From: Hallerella sp963652365
GTDB taxonomy: Bacteria; Fibrobacterota; Fibrobacteria; Fibrobacterales; Fibrobacteraceae
NCBI GenBank assembly: GCA_963652365.1
Contig: CAVJTH010000018.1
Span: forward strand, 1 to 44,120
Length of the DNA: 44,120 bases
Direction: 5' to 3'
The translations under genes and the position numbers were made by a program. The notes beneath the pieces were generated by a model, which saw nothing but the letters and a program-made list of their open reading frames with translations, did no database searches and was not told the origin of the DNA. Below, piece after piece: positions 8,718 through 16,268 of the stretch (within the stretch, counting starts at the first letter, position 1; every line of letters begins with the position of its first letter).

Positions 8718-9593
8718 TCAGGCTTCCGAAGAAGCCCGCCGAGGAAACAGGAGGCATCTTTCACAACGGTTCTTCGCATCCCGATGTCCGTAGCGAAATT
8801 CCGGGTCCGGACACGGTTCCGTCGATCCGTCCGGAAGAATCCAGAGCTCCCGTCCACGAAACGGGCATTTTCCGGCAAGCGTTCCCTGCCCTGCCGGTCG
8901 AAGGAAGGTCCCCTCGACGCGCACGGGAAGAACCCCTACCGTCGAAACGTCCAGAAAGTCTCCCGGCGAAAGCTCTTCGTCACGCCGCCTTGCGGAAGAC
9001 AGGAACACCGCCCGATTCAACTTGACGCGGTCAAAGCCCAGGGAAGCGGCTAGTTCCAGAACGGGCAAGACTTCCGCGCGATTCGTCCTGGCAACCGTCA
9101 TTTGCAGGGAAAGCGAAGACAGCAGCCGTCCCGAGTCCCCGGAAAGTTCCCGGCGAACGCGAACGAGCGTTTCGAGATTTTTCAGGTAGCCTTGAACATC
9201 CATGCCCGGACACAGGGCGTTCCAGCTGGACTCCTTCACGCCCCAGCAGCTCACCTTGATGTCGCTTGAAATCGGGAGCAGCTCCCTTGCAGCGCATTCC
9301 GCGCCTTTTTGCGGAAACGAACCGTTCGTGGTGAGATTCAGCTTGAGTCCCAGTTCCGCGACCAAGCGTTCCAGCCTTTCGAATTGCAAGTAAAGCAACG
9401 GCTCGCCCATGGTGCTCGGAATCACTTCGCGGAGCCCTTGTCCCGCATATTTTCGGATCGCCGCTTCCGCGACTTCCCACGGCATTTCTCCCATGCCAAA
9501 AGGTTTCTTTCGCTGGCGCAAGAAGCACAGCCTGCAACGCAGGTTGCAGAGATCCGGATTCGTCAACAGGGTAATGCGCCAGATCCTATCCAT
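8718..9593 (-). CDS. Radical SAM protein with C-terminal Cys cluster
   Basis: A 291-aa radical SAM enzyme. The [4Fe-4S] motif is CNLRCRLC near the N-terminus (residues about 16-23), and STMGEPLLY supplies the GGE-like SAM-binding segment. The C-terminal part has four further cysteines (KCPFRGRELWILPDG, EPCPDPEF, NRCERC), resembling a SPASM or twitch cluster for a second iron-sulfur centre. Substrate unknown; no peptide precursor gene is evident next to it. A UUCG-capped hairpin (8720-8737) overlaps the stop codon and may end transcription before the RRM gene. Confidence 0.8.
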   Translation of the reverse strand: MDRIWRITLLTNPDLCNLRCRLCFLRQRKKPFGMGEMPWEVAEAAIRKYAGQGLREVIPSTMGEPLLYLQFERLERLVAELGLKLNLTTNGSFPQKGAECAARELLPISSDIKVSCWGVKESSWNALCPGMDVQGYLKNLETLVRVRRELSGDSGRLLSSLSLQMTVARTNRAEVLPVLELAASLGFDRVKLNRAVFLSSARRRDEELSPGDFLDVSTVGVLPVRVEGTFLRPAGQGTLAGKCPFRGRELWILPDGSTEPCPDPEFRYGHRDAKNRCERCLLFPRRASSEA

Positions 9594-9625
9594 GAAAAGC
9601 TTCGCGTCCTATCGTTATCGCCGCA

Positions 9626-9655
9626 CAAAAAAGACTCCCCCGCCGGAGAGTCTTT
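9626..9655 (-). terminator. Rho-independent terminator after the 9.7-10.7 kb lipoprotein gene
   Basis: AAAGACTC and GAGTCTTT arms (9630-9655) around a GC-rich loop, followed on the minus strand by a run of six T. It lies 18 bp after the lipoprotein stop codon. Confidence 0.8.
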
Positions 9656-9673
9656 CCAGGGAATCGGAACAAG

Positions 9674-10666
9674 TTAATCCCAGTTCCCCAAAACGATCAG
9701 GTCGATGGAATAATCCGAAGTCCCGATTTCTTTCGGCGACCCGGGAAGAACGACAAAGAATCCCTTGCCGGTCGAAGCGTCATACGCGGGAGTGATGACG
9801 ACATAGGACGTCGTCATTTCAAAGTCGCTCGCCACATCCGACAGCTTGCTTTCGTTGTAGCGGAAGTCCGTCAGATTCGCCGTTGTCGGTTCGTCCGCAT
9901 AGTTGAGCCCGCTCTTCTCTTCCTCTCCAATCCGCGAAGCGCTGGAAGCGTTCAGGGATGCGTTGGTGAAAAGCGCCGCGACACGACCCGTGCGACCGAC
10001 GTAGAGGTCGATCGTTTCCGCGTTCGCTTCCCGATCCGACGAGAGGTAGGTCGTCCAGGAATCCAGGTCGATCGCGTTCTTTTCGACAGCCTGCGTAGAA
10101 AGCGTCACCCGTTTCGCGGTAAGGACCGGGACAACCGCTTCGGAGCTGCTCGAAACTTCCACCGGGCAAGTCTTTTCGAATGTCGTCGTATCCTTGGCGA
10201 CAATCTGCACGGCATCGTTGTGCGCATAGACGACGATGTAGGCGACAAGCGTCCCGCAGTCATCGAAGGAATCCAGAATGACCGACGGTCTGAGTTCCTT
10301 GCCTATCGAAAGGCTTTGCCGCTGGGAATAGTCCACGGCATCCATGGTCAAGTTCGCCTCGATCGGCAGCCCGCTTTCGTTCCCGACGAGCAGGGAAACG
10401 GAATCGATGTAAACCGCCGTATCGGCGTCCCAGTTGATTCCGACGCTGCCGTTAAACTTCAATTCCGTCGCGCTCGCATAGGATGGCTTGAAATCCGAAA
10501 TCGAAACCAGGGAATCCGCGTTGGATTCCGGAAGCACGATCGGCGCCGCCGCGCTGCTGCTCGAAGACTCCTCCGGCGAAGAACCGGAAGAGGAATCGCT
10601 CCCGCAAGCGACAAGTCCAAAGGATGCGACAAGACCCGCGGCCATCAAGATATTTTTCAAGTTCAT
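9674..10666 (-). CDS. Secreted lipoprotein with Ser-rich tether
   Basis: A 330-aa lipoprotein. The signal peptide MNLKNILMAAGLVASFGL ends in VAC (lipobox GLVAC, Cys about 21), followed by the Ser/Glu linker GSDSSSGSSPEESSSSSA that is typical of Fibrobacter surface lipoproteins. The body is beta-rich and has one pair of cysteines (DDCGTL, KTCPVE). No catalytic motif recognised. The start at 10666 is chosen because the signal peptide begins there and GGAAAGG lies upstream. It is a single-gene unit bounded by two terminators. Confidence 0.75.
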   Translation of the reverse strand: MNLKNILMAAGLVASFGLVACGSDSSSGSSPEESSSSSAAAPIVLPESNADSLVSISDFKPSYASATELKFNGSVGINWDADTAVYIDSVSLLVGNESGLPIEANLTMDAVDYSQRQSLSIGKELRPSVILDSFDDCGTLVAYIVVYAHNDAVQIVAKDTTTFEKTCPVEVSSSSEAVVPVLTAKRVTLSTQAVEKNAIDLDSWTTYLSSDREANAETIDLYVGRTGRVAALFTNASLNASSASRIGEEEKSGLNYADEPTTANLTDFRYNESKLSDVASDFEMTTSYVVITPAYDASTGKGFFVVLPGSPKEIGTSDYSIDLIVLGNWD

Positions 10667-10720
10667 AGGGCAACCTTTCCTTTTTTCTGAAAATACACAA
10701 ATTTTCGAGAAAAGGCGCAC

Positions 10721-10756
10721 AAAAAAAACGGGAAAGCCAAAGTTCGGCCTTCCCGT
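10721..10756 (-). terminator. Rho-independent terminator of gpmI
   Basis: ACGGGAA/TTCCCGT arms (10728-10734 and 10750-10756), with further inner pairing GCC/GGC, followed on the minus strand by eight T. It lies 23 bp after the gpmI stop. Confidence 0.88.
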
Positions 10757-10779
10757 TCCAGTTCGTTACCCGTTTCCGG

Positions 10780-12414
10780 CTACTTGATCGCGAGCATCGA
10801 ATCGTCCCAGGCGTCGTGCTTTTCGAAGCCCAGAAGATTCGCCGTCGTCGCCGCCAGGTTCGAAAGTCCCCAGTTCCCCGCCTTCAGGGACAGGCGACCG
10901 CCGGTCACGTTATCGTAGAGAATGCACGGAACCGGATTCAGCGTGTGAGACGTCTTCGCCTTGATCGAACCGTCCTTGTTCGTTTTCGGAAGCCCGGTCT
11001 TCTTATCGACATCGTACATTTCGTCCGCGTTGCCGTGATCCGCCGTGATGAGAGCGACACCGCCCATCGCGTCGAGCACGGGGAGGAACCGCGCCAAGGC
11101 CAGGTCCACCGCTTCCACCGCCATCGTCGCGGCCCGGAGGCTTCCCGTATGGCCGACCATGTCTCCGTTCGGGAAATTGCAGCGAAGCGTGTTGTACTTG
11201 CCGCTCTTCACGGCTTCGATCATCGCGTCGGTGATTTCCGCGGACTTCATCCACGGACGCTGCTCGAACGGCACTACGTCGGACGGGATTTCGAGGTAGG
11301 TTTCGCCGTCGAACTTGTTGGAACGGTTGCCGTTCCAGAAATACGTGACGTGCCCATACTTTTGCGTTTCCGAGCAGGCGAACTGCTTGAGACCCGCTTC
11401 GCTGAACCATTCGCCGCTCGTGTTCTCGATTGCGGGAGGCGGAACGAGGAAGCGCTTCGGAAGCTTCAGGTCTCCATCGTATTGGAGCATTCCCGCGTAT
11501 TCCACCTTCGGGAAGCGGACCCGGTCAAATTCCGCAAAGTCCTCTTCTTCGAAGGCGCGCGTAATTTCGATCGCGCGGTCGCCGCGGAAGTTGAAATAGA
11601 CGACCGAATCGCCATCCTGGATCGTGCCGACCGGCTTGCCGTCCTTCGCGATCACGAACGGCGGAAGATCCTGGTCGATCGCCTTGGTCTCGTCGCGAAG
11701 CGTGTTGACGGCTTCCGTCGTATTCGCAAAGTAGCGACCTTCGCCGAGGACGTGCGTCTTCCATCCGAGTTCCACCATCTTCCAGTTGGCGTTGTAGCGG
11801 TCCATCGTAATCTTCATGCGTCCGCCGCCCGAAGCGATGCACACGTCGAAGTCGTCCGAGCGAAGTTCGTCGAGGAACTTTTCGAACGGTCCCACGTAAT
11901 CGAGCGCGGATGTTTCCGGCACATCGCGGCCATCTAGCAAGACATGGATGCGGACCCGCTTGAGCCCTTCCTTTTTCGCTTCGGCGACCATCGCCTTCAA
12001 GTGCTCGATGTTCGAATGGACGTTGCCGTCGCTGAAAAGCCCGATAAAGTGAAGCGTGCTGTTCTTTTCGCGAACGTTTTCCGCGATTTCCTTCCACGCG
12101 GAACGGCGGAAAATTTCGCCCGTTTCGATGGACTTGGCGACAAGAGCCGCTCCCTGTTCATAGACCTGCCCTGCGCCGATCGCGTTGTGGCCGACTTCCG
12201 AGTTTCCCATGTCCGCATCGCTCGGCATGCCGACCGCCGTTCCGTGCGCCTTCAGGAGCACGTGGCTGTACCTCTGCATCAGCCGATCGAGCAGGGGCTT
12301 CCGAGCCTGGGCGACCGCATTGCCTTCTTCCTTGGGGCTGTAACCGACTCCGTCCATCACGATCGTGACAACGGGACCTTTGATTCCTTCAAAACAGGAA
12401 AGTTTCTTAAGCAT
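10780..12414 (-). CDS. gpmI: 2,3-bisphosphoglycerate-independent phosphoglycerate mutase
   Basis: A 544-aa glycolytic enzyme interconverting 3- and 2-phosphoglycerate with two Mn ions. The first metal ligand is D21 (VTIVMDGVG), the phosphoserine nucleophile is S72 in DMGNSEVGHNAIGAG, HVLLDGRDVPETSA and ASGGGRMKITMDRY form the substrate site, and ITADHGNADEM supplies late metal ligands. It is slightly longer than the usual 510-515 aa, with an insert near the C-terminus (DVDKKTGLPKTNKDGSIKAK). I chose the ATG at 12414, 90 codons inside the open frame, because it has TAGGAG upstream and begins the conserved domain. It is transcribed alone. Confidence 0.95.
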   Translation of the reverse strand: MLKKLSCFEGIKGPVVTIVMDGVGYSPKEEGNAVAQARKPLLDRLMQRYSHVLLKAHGTAVGMPSDADMGNSEVGHNAIGAGQVYEQGAALVAKSIETGEIFRRSAWKEIAENVREKNSTLHFIGLFSDGNVHSNIEHLKAMVAEAKKEGLKRVRIHVLLDGRDVPETSALDYVGPFEKFLDELRSDDFDVCIASGGGRMKITMDRYNANWKMVELGWKTHVLGEGRYFANTTEAVNTLRDETKAIDQDLPPFVIAKDGKPVGTIQDGDSVVYFNFRGDRAIEITRAFEEEDFAEFDRVRFPKVEYAGMLQYDGDLKLPKRFLVPPPAIENTSGEWFSEAGLKQFACSETQKYGHVTYFWNGNRSNKFDGETYLEIPSDVVPFEQRPWMKSAEITDAMIEAVKSGKYNTLRCNFPNGDMVGHTGSLRAATMAVEAVDLALARFLPVLDAMGGVALITADHGNADEMYDVDKKTGLPKTNKDGSIKAKTSHTLNPVPCILYDNVTGGRLSLKAGNWGLSNLAATTANLLGFEKHDAWDDSMLAIK

Positions 12415-12621
12415 TTTGATACTCCTAACTTGTTTCGGGAGTAAATCTAAAAAAATCTGCATCGAAAAAGCGCGCAAGCAAGCGCAAGAATCGGACCCGG
12501 AGCGACCCGTTCCGACACGACAAGGCGCCGCCTTTTTTGCCATCGAACGCATGAAGCGCCTTTCGGGCCGGAAAATCGAAAAACTTACCGATGGCAAGCT
12601 TTGTTCGCCTTTCGGGAAAAC

Positions 12622-12627
12622 TAGTTT
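12622..12627 (+). promoter_or_regulatory. -10-like TAGTTT 7 nt before ATG
   Basis: TAGTTT followed by 7 nt and the ATG at 12635, matching the start-proximal box seen at other genes here. It supports the small gene next to the CRISPR array being real. Confidence 0.35.
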
Positions 12628-12634
12628 CACACAA

Positions 12635-12949
12635 ATGGAAAAGGAGAACCCGTTTGAAAAGCTTCTCGGCAAGAACGGAGAATACAAGAATCATATGGAC
12701 AGGGAACGGGCTTCCTTGTGGTTTTACGAATCCAAATTTGCCGAAATGATGCAGACCGTGGACGATCGCAGGAACTTGAATGAATATCTTGCCGAATATC
12801 GGGCTTACAGGGGAAAGAGTTTGCCGAACATTCACGAACTCCTGCGGGTGCTTCTTTTTAACAGGTATTTTCACTGGTCATCTGAAAGTCCTTCGGAACC
12901 GGCGGCGATGGACGACTTTTACCGCTTTGTCCAAAAATTCTATTCGTAG
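12635..12949 (+). CDS. Small hypothetical protein next to the CRISPR array
   Basis: A 104-aa predicted protein of mixed, mainly helical composition (MEKENPFEKLLGKNGEYKNH, then RRNLNEYLAEYRAYRGKSLP). It has no signal peptide and I do not recognise a family. It ends 32 bp before the first CRISPR repeat and has the same orientation as the repeats. No Shine-Dalgarno is visible, but a TAGTTT box sits 7 nt before the ATG. The antisense strand is also open (12425-12874), with less protein-like composition. A CRISPR-associated role is possible but rests on position only. Confidence 0.5.
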   Translation: MEKENPFEKLLGKNGEYKNHMDRERASLWFYESKFAEMMQTVDDRRNLNEYLAEYRAYRGKSLPNIHELLRVLLFNRYFHWSSESPSEPAAMDDFYRFVQKFYS

Positions 12950-12981
12950 GGATGTTCCCGTATGGAACCGGCTAGTTGGCA

Positions 12982-14902
12982 GTTGTGAATTGCTTTCAGA
13001 TTTTCTAGATTAGAATCGGCGTTTACAGCCGAATGCAGCTTCAAACGCAGCGAATCTCTGTTGTGAATTGCTTTCAGATTTTCTAGATTAGAATCGGCGT
13101 TTACAGCCTAAATTCATCCCCGATGAGAGACTATTCGGTTGTGAATTGCTTTCAGATTTTCTAGATTAGAATCGGCGTTTACAGCACAAGGAACGTGCCG
13201 AGGATGTTGTGAGCGGTTGTGAATTGCTTTCAGATTTTCTAGATTAGAATCGGCGTTTACAGCAAATACTTTCCCATCCCGAGCTGTTGCCAAGTTGTGA
13301 ATTGCTTTCAGATTTTCTAGATTAGAATCGGCGTTTACAGCTAAAATTGGTGTCGTTGTTCTCGACTGCATAGTTGTGAATTGCTTTCAGATTTTCTAGA
13401 TTAGAATCGGCGTTTACAGCTAAAATTGGTGTCGTTGTTCTCGACTGCATAGTTGTGAATTGCTTTCAGATTTTCTAGATTAGAATCGGCGTTTACAGCT
13501 CACCTATTTAAATATTTGCATTCACCGCTGTTGTGAATTGCTTTCAGATTTTCTAGATTAGAATCGGCGTTTACAGCTATATGTACAGTACTAGTAGATA
13601 GTTATCTGTTGTGAATTGCTTTCAGATTTTCTAGATTAGAATCGGCGTTTACAGCGAACACACACAGCTTCACAGATACTACCTGGTTGTGAATTGCTTT
13701 CAGATTTTCTAGATTAGAATCGGCGTTTACAGCGGATGCATTTGCCTCGCTCCCTCCCGTTGAGTTGTGAATTGCTTTCAGATTTTCTAGATTAGAATCG
13801 GCGTTTACAGCTTCCTTCCGTTTGGCATCTTCTCTTTCCTTGTTGTGAATTGCTTTCAGATTTTCTAGATTAGAATCGGCGTTTACAGCAGACACGCACT
13901 TGCTGCGGGATGCTCTCGAGTTGTGAATTGCTTTCAGATTTTCTAGATTAGAATCGGCGTTTACAGCGACGACGCCATCGCGAACAACAAGGACTACGTT
14001 GTGAATTGCTTTCAGATTTTCTAGATTAGAATCGGCGTTTACAGCGCGACAGGCGCGCTTCCGCGCCAAGCGCAAGTTGTGAATTGCTTTCAGATTTTCT
14101 AGATTAGAATCGGCGTTTACAGCAAGAAATACCTGCTAGAGTGCTCCGACGACGTTGTGAATTGCTTTCAGATTTTCTAGATTAGAATCGGCGTTTACAG
14201 CCCCCTATGTCAGACGAAGAGTGTCAAGAAAGTTGTGAATTGCTTTCAGATTTTCTAGATTAGAATCGGCGTTTACAGCGTTTCGCCCATTCGGGCGACC
14301 GGGCTTTTGGTTGTGAATTGCTTTCAGATTTTCTAGATTAGAATCGGCGTTTACAGCTTTTGTGCTTGATGCCGAAACGCGCAAGGGTTGTGAATTGCTT
14401 TCAGATTTTCTAGATTAGAATCGGCGTTTACAGCTACTCCAAAGTCCTCGTGCGAGACCCGAAGGTTGTGAATTGCTTTCAGATTTTCTAGATTAGAATC
14501 GGCGTTTACAGCCCCCTTGTTCAAGTTATGTTCTCTTTCTTTGTTGTGAATTGCTTTCAGATTTTCTAGATTAGAATCGGCGTTTACAGCGGTTGAACAG
14601 CTATATCTATATCCACAAGAGTTGTGAATTGCTTTCAGATTTTCTAGATTAGAATCGGCGTTTACAGCAGGAACTTTTTGATGAAGAAACTGCGCAGAGT
14701 TGTGAATTGCTTTCAGATTTTCTAGATTAGAATCGGCGTTTACAGCCTTGGACATTCACTATTACTATCACGCGTGGTTGTGAATTGCTTTCAGATTTTC
14801 TAGATTAGAATCGGCGTTTACAGCCAAAAGGCGCAAAAAAATAATCCGAACTTTGTTGTGAATTGCTTTCAGATTTTCTAGATTAGAATCGGCGTTTACA
14901 GC
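12982..14902 (+). CRISPR. Type II-C CRISPR array, 25 repeats of 48 nt, 24 spacers
   Basis: 25 identical 48-nt repeats, each beginning GTTGTGAATTGCTTTCAG and ending GGCGTTTACAGC. They start at 12982, 13060, 13138, 13216, 13294, 13373, 13452, then every 78 bp to 14310, then 14387 and every 78 bp to 14855. Spacers are 30 nt except two of 31 (13342-13372 and 13421-13451, identical to each other) and one of 29 (14358-14386). The strand is given as + because the repeat 5' part pairs with the tracrRNA anti-repeat in that sense. No repeat is degenerate, so decay gives no polarity. Each repeat also carries a promoter-like pair (see separate entry). Confidence 0.98.
12983..13011 (+). promoter_or_regulatory. 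Promoter-like pair inside the CRISPR repeat (first copy shown)
   Basis: Repeat positions 2-7 read TTGTGA and 25-30 read TAGATT, 17 bp apart. This matches sigma70 spacing and the TAnnTT style of -10 box seen at other genes here. Start would be near repeat position 37, giving about 12 nt of repeat before the spacer. The same pair occurs in all 25 repeats, as known for type II-C arrays of Neisseria and Campylobacter, where each repeat starts its own crRNA. Confidence 0.5.
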
Positions 14903-14958
14903 AGACCTGTTCTAACTGGAAAGAAATCAAGGAGTTAGGCCTAGATTTCAAAAAACAG

Positions 14959-14995
14959 AAAATCGACCTTTGCAAAGGCCGATTTTTTGTTTTTT
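14959..14995. terminator. Bidirectional terminator between the array and the cas operon
   Basis: AAAATCG-A-CCTTT / AAAGG-C-CGATTTT stem (14959-14986), with T-rich tracts after it on both strands. It lies between the last repeat (14902) and the cas2 stop (15012), so it can end both the rightward array transcript and the leftward cas9-cas1-cas2 transcript. Confidence 0.82.
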
Positions 14996-15011
14996 CGGGC
15001 ATTTTCGCATT

Positions 15012-15344
15012 CTAGAACAGCTCCAGCTGTGCCGGTTCGGGCGGAACAGGCTTTTCCTTTTTCCCGTAGAAAATCTCGATCTTGCCGAACTGCTTGTCCG
15101 TAATGCAGAGAATGCTCACCGTCCCCTTTGGCGGCATAAAGCTCTTCACCCGGGCAATATGGGCATTCGCGTTTTCCACCGAAGCGCAATGCCGCATGTA
15201 GATCGAAAGCTGGAATCGGCTGAACCCGTCTTTCAGCAAGTTCTTGCGAAACTCGCTGTGACGTTGCCTTTCCACCTTGGTCTCCGTCGGCAAGTCAAAA
15301 AACACCAGCACCCACATAACCCGATACTCGCTAAACCGATCCAT
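15012..15344 (-). CDS. cas2: CRISPR-associated Cas2
   Basis: A 110-aa Cas2 that forms the adaptation complex with Cas1 and helps insert new spacers. The ferredoxin-like start is MWVLVFFDLPTETK, with the conserved Asp of FFDLP; FQLSIYMRH and GTVSILCITDKQFGKI are the later family strands. The C-terminus is short and Pro-rich. I chose the ATG at 15344 (MDRFSEYRVM), with GAGG upstream, over one 14 codons further up; it overlaps the cas1 stop by 14 bp. It is the last cas gene; no csn2 or cas4 follows, which fits subtype II-C. Confidence 0.95.
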   Translation of the reverse strand: MDRFSEYRVMWVLVFFDLPTETKVERQRHSEFRKNLLKDGFSRFQLSIYMRHCASVENANAHIARVKSFMPPKGTVSILCITDKQFGKIEIFYGKKEKPVPPEPAQLELF

Positions 15345-16242
15345 CCGGCACCTCTGGATAAAGCAACTTTCGCGCTTCTCCAGCAAAGCAACGATACAGA
15401 GAAGTCGTCGTCAGGGAAACCGCATTCATCAGGGGGCTGCGCTTGCCGTCGATCCGCGTGTCGAGGACCGGGATTTTCAACAGACCGACCTTCATTTCCC
15501 GGGAAATCTCGTCGGGGAGCACTTTCATCTCGTCCAGCGTTTCGACGATTAATTTATCGACAATCGGACGATACGGTTCCATGATGTCGTCCGCCAGGCA
15601 ATACGCATTGTAACGGTTGGAATGGTGAATGCCCAGCGTGGGGAGCAGGCCGCTAGCGACCAGGGAACGCGCGACCACGCCCCGCAAAATCGCATAGCCG
15701 TAATTGAACAGGTTGTTCGGCGGAACGCCAAAACGATCTCGCGTAAAATTTTCGATGTGCGGAAAGAGCTGTTTCCAGTAATAGGCTGCCGCGACCGCTT
15801 CCCGATTGTCCACGTCCCCGCTTCGCACGCCGCTTGCGCAAGAGACCAGGAATTTCGCGGCGCAGTCTCGCCGTTGCCGCAGGACGCTCGCCTGGTTCAG
15901 AATCTTTTGCTGGACAGTCTGCTGCCACAGCTGCTTTTTCAACGGCAAGGAGGCTTCGACCTGGTAGCGAAACCGCTCGCTCTGGAGAGAGTTTCCCGAA
16001 AGCGGCAAGAGCAATCCCGACGGCAAGTGCCGGGAATCGCAAGAGATGACCGCGCAGTTGTTCTCCGTCAAGAAACTCAGCAGCGCGCAGGAAATCGTCA
16101 CCTGCGGAGAATCCAGCACGATAAACCCGACATCTTCGACAGGAACCGCTTGCAGCTCGCCGTCCTTCTTCTTGACGACAAGCTGGTTGTCCCGCAGGCA
16201 CAGATAGGCCGGGTTCCCGAAATAGAGCGTGCGCTTGATCAT
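15331..16242 (-). CDS. cas1: CRISPR-associated endonuclease Cas1 (type II)
   Basis: A 303-aa integrase of spacer acquisition. The N-terminal beta domain starts MIKRTLYFGNPAYLCLRDNQ. The C-terminal helical domain carries the metal-binding residues: E148 (DNREAVAAAYYWKQLF), His at 206/207 (LGIHHSNRYNAYCLADD) and the acidic run D218-E222 (ADDIMEPYRP). All expected catalytic positions are intact, so the adaptation module looks functional. It lies 26 bp after cas9 and overlaps cas2. Confidence 0.96.
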   Translation of the reverse strand: MIKRTLYFGNPAYLCLRDNQLVVKKKDGELQAVPVEDVGFIVLDSPQVTISCALLSFLTENNCAVISCDSRHLPSGLLLPLSGNSLQSERFRYQVEASLPLKKQLWQQTVQQKILNQASVLRQRRDCAAKFLVSCASGVRSGDVDNREAVAAAYYWKQLFPHIENFTRDRFGVPPNNLFNYGYAILRGVVARSLVASGLLPTLGIHHSNRYNAYCLADDIMEPYRPIVDKLIVETLDEMKVLPDEISREMKVGLLKIPVLDTRIDGKRSPLMNAVSLTTTSLYRCFAGEARKLLYPEVPDGSV

Positions 16243-16268
16243 GGGATTCTCCGAGAGGGGTTACATGC

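Noticed and set aside
12415..12687. Extended N-terminus of gpmI
   Set aside because: The extra 91 codons are not part of the family, and a good RBS (TAGGAG) sits before the ATG at 12414.
12425..12874. 149-codon leftward open frame antisense to the small CRISPR-side gene
   Set aside because: No start-site signals and less protein-like composition; the rightward frame has a box at the expected distance. Not fully excluded.
13000..13020. TCTAGA-centred palindrome in the repeat as a crRNA hairpin
   Set aside because: The flanks do not pair well around it; in type II the functional duplex is with the tracrRNA, which uses the 5' part of the repeat.
13114..14755. Long leftward open frames encoding repeated VNADSNLENLKAIHN units
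   Set aside because: They are the reverse strand of the CRISPR repeats. A 48-nt repeat plus a 30-nt spacer is 78 nt, a multiple of three, so the frame stays open by arithmetic; frames break exactly where spacers are 29 or 31 nt or contain stops.
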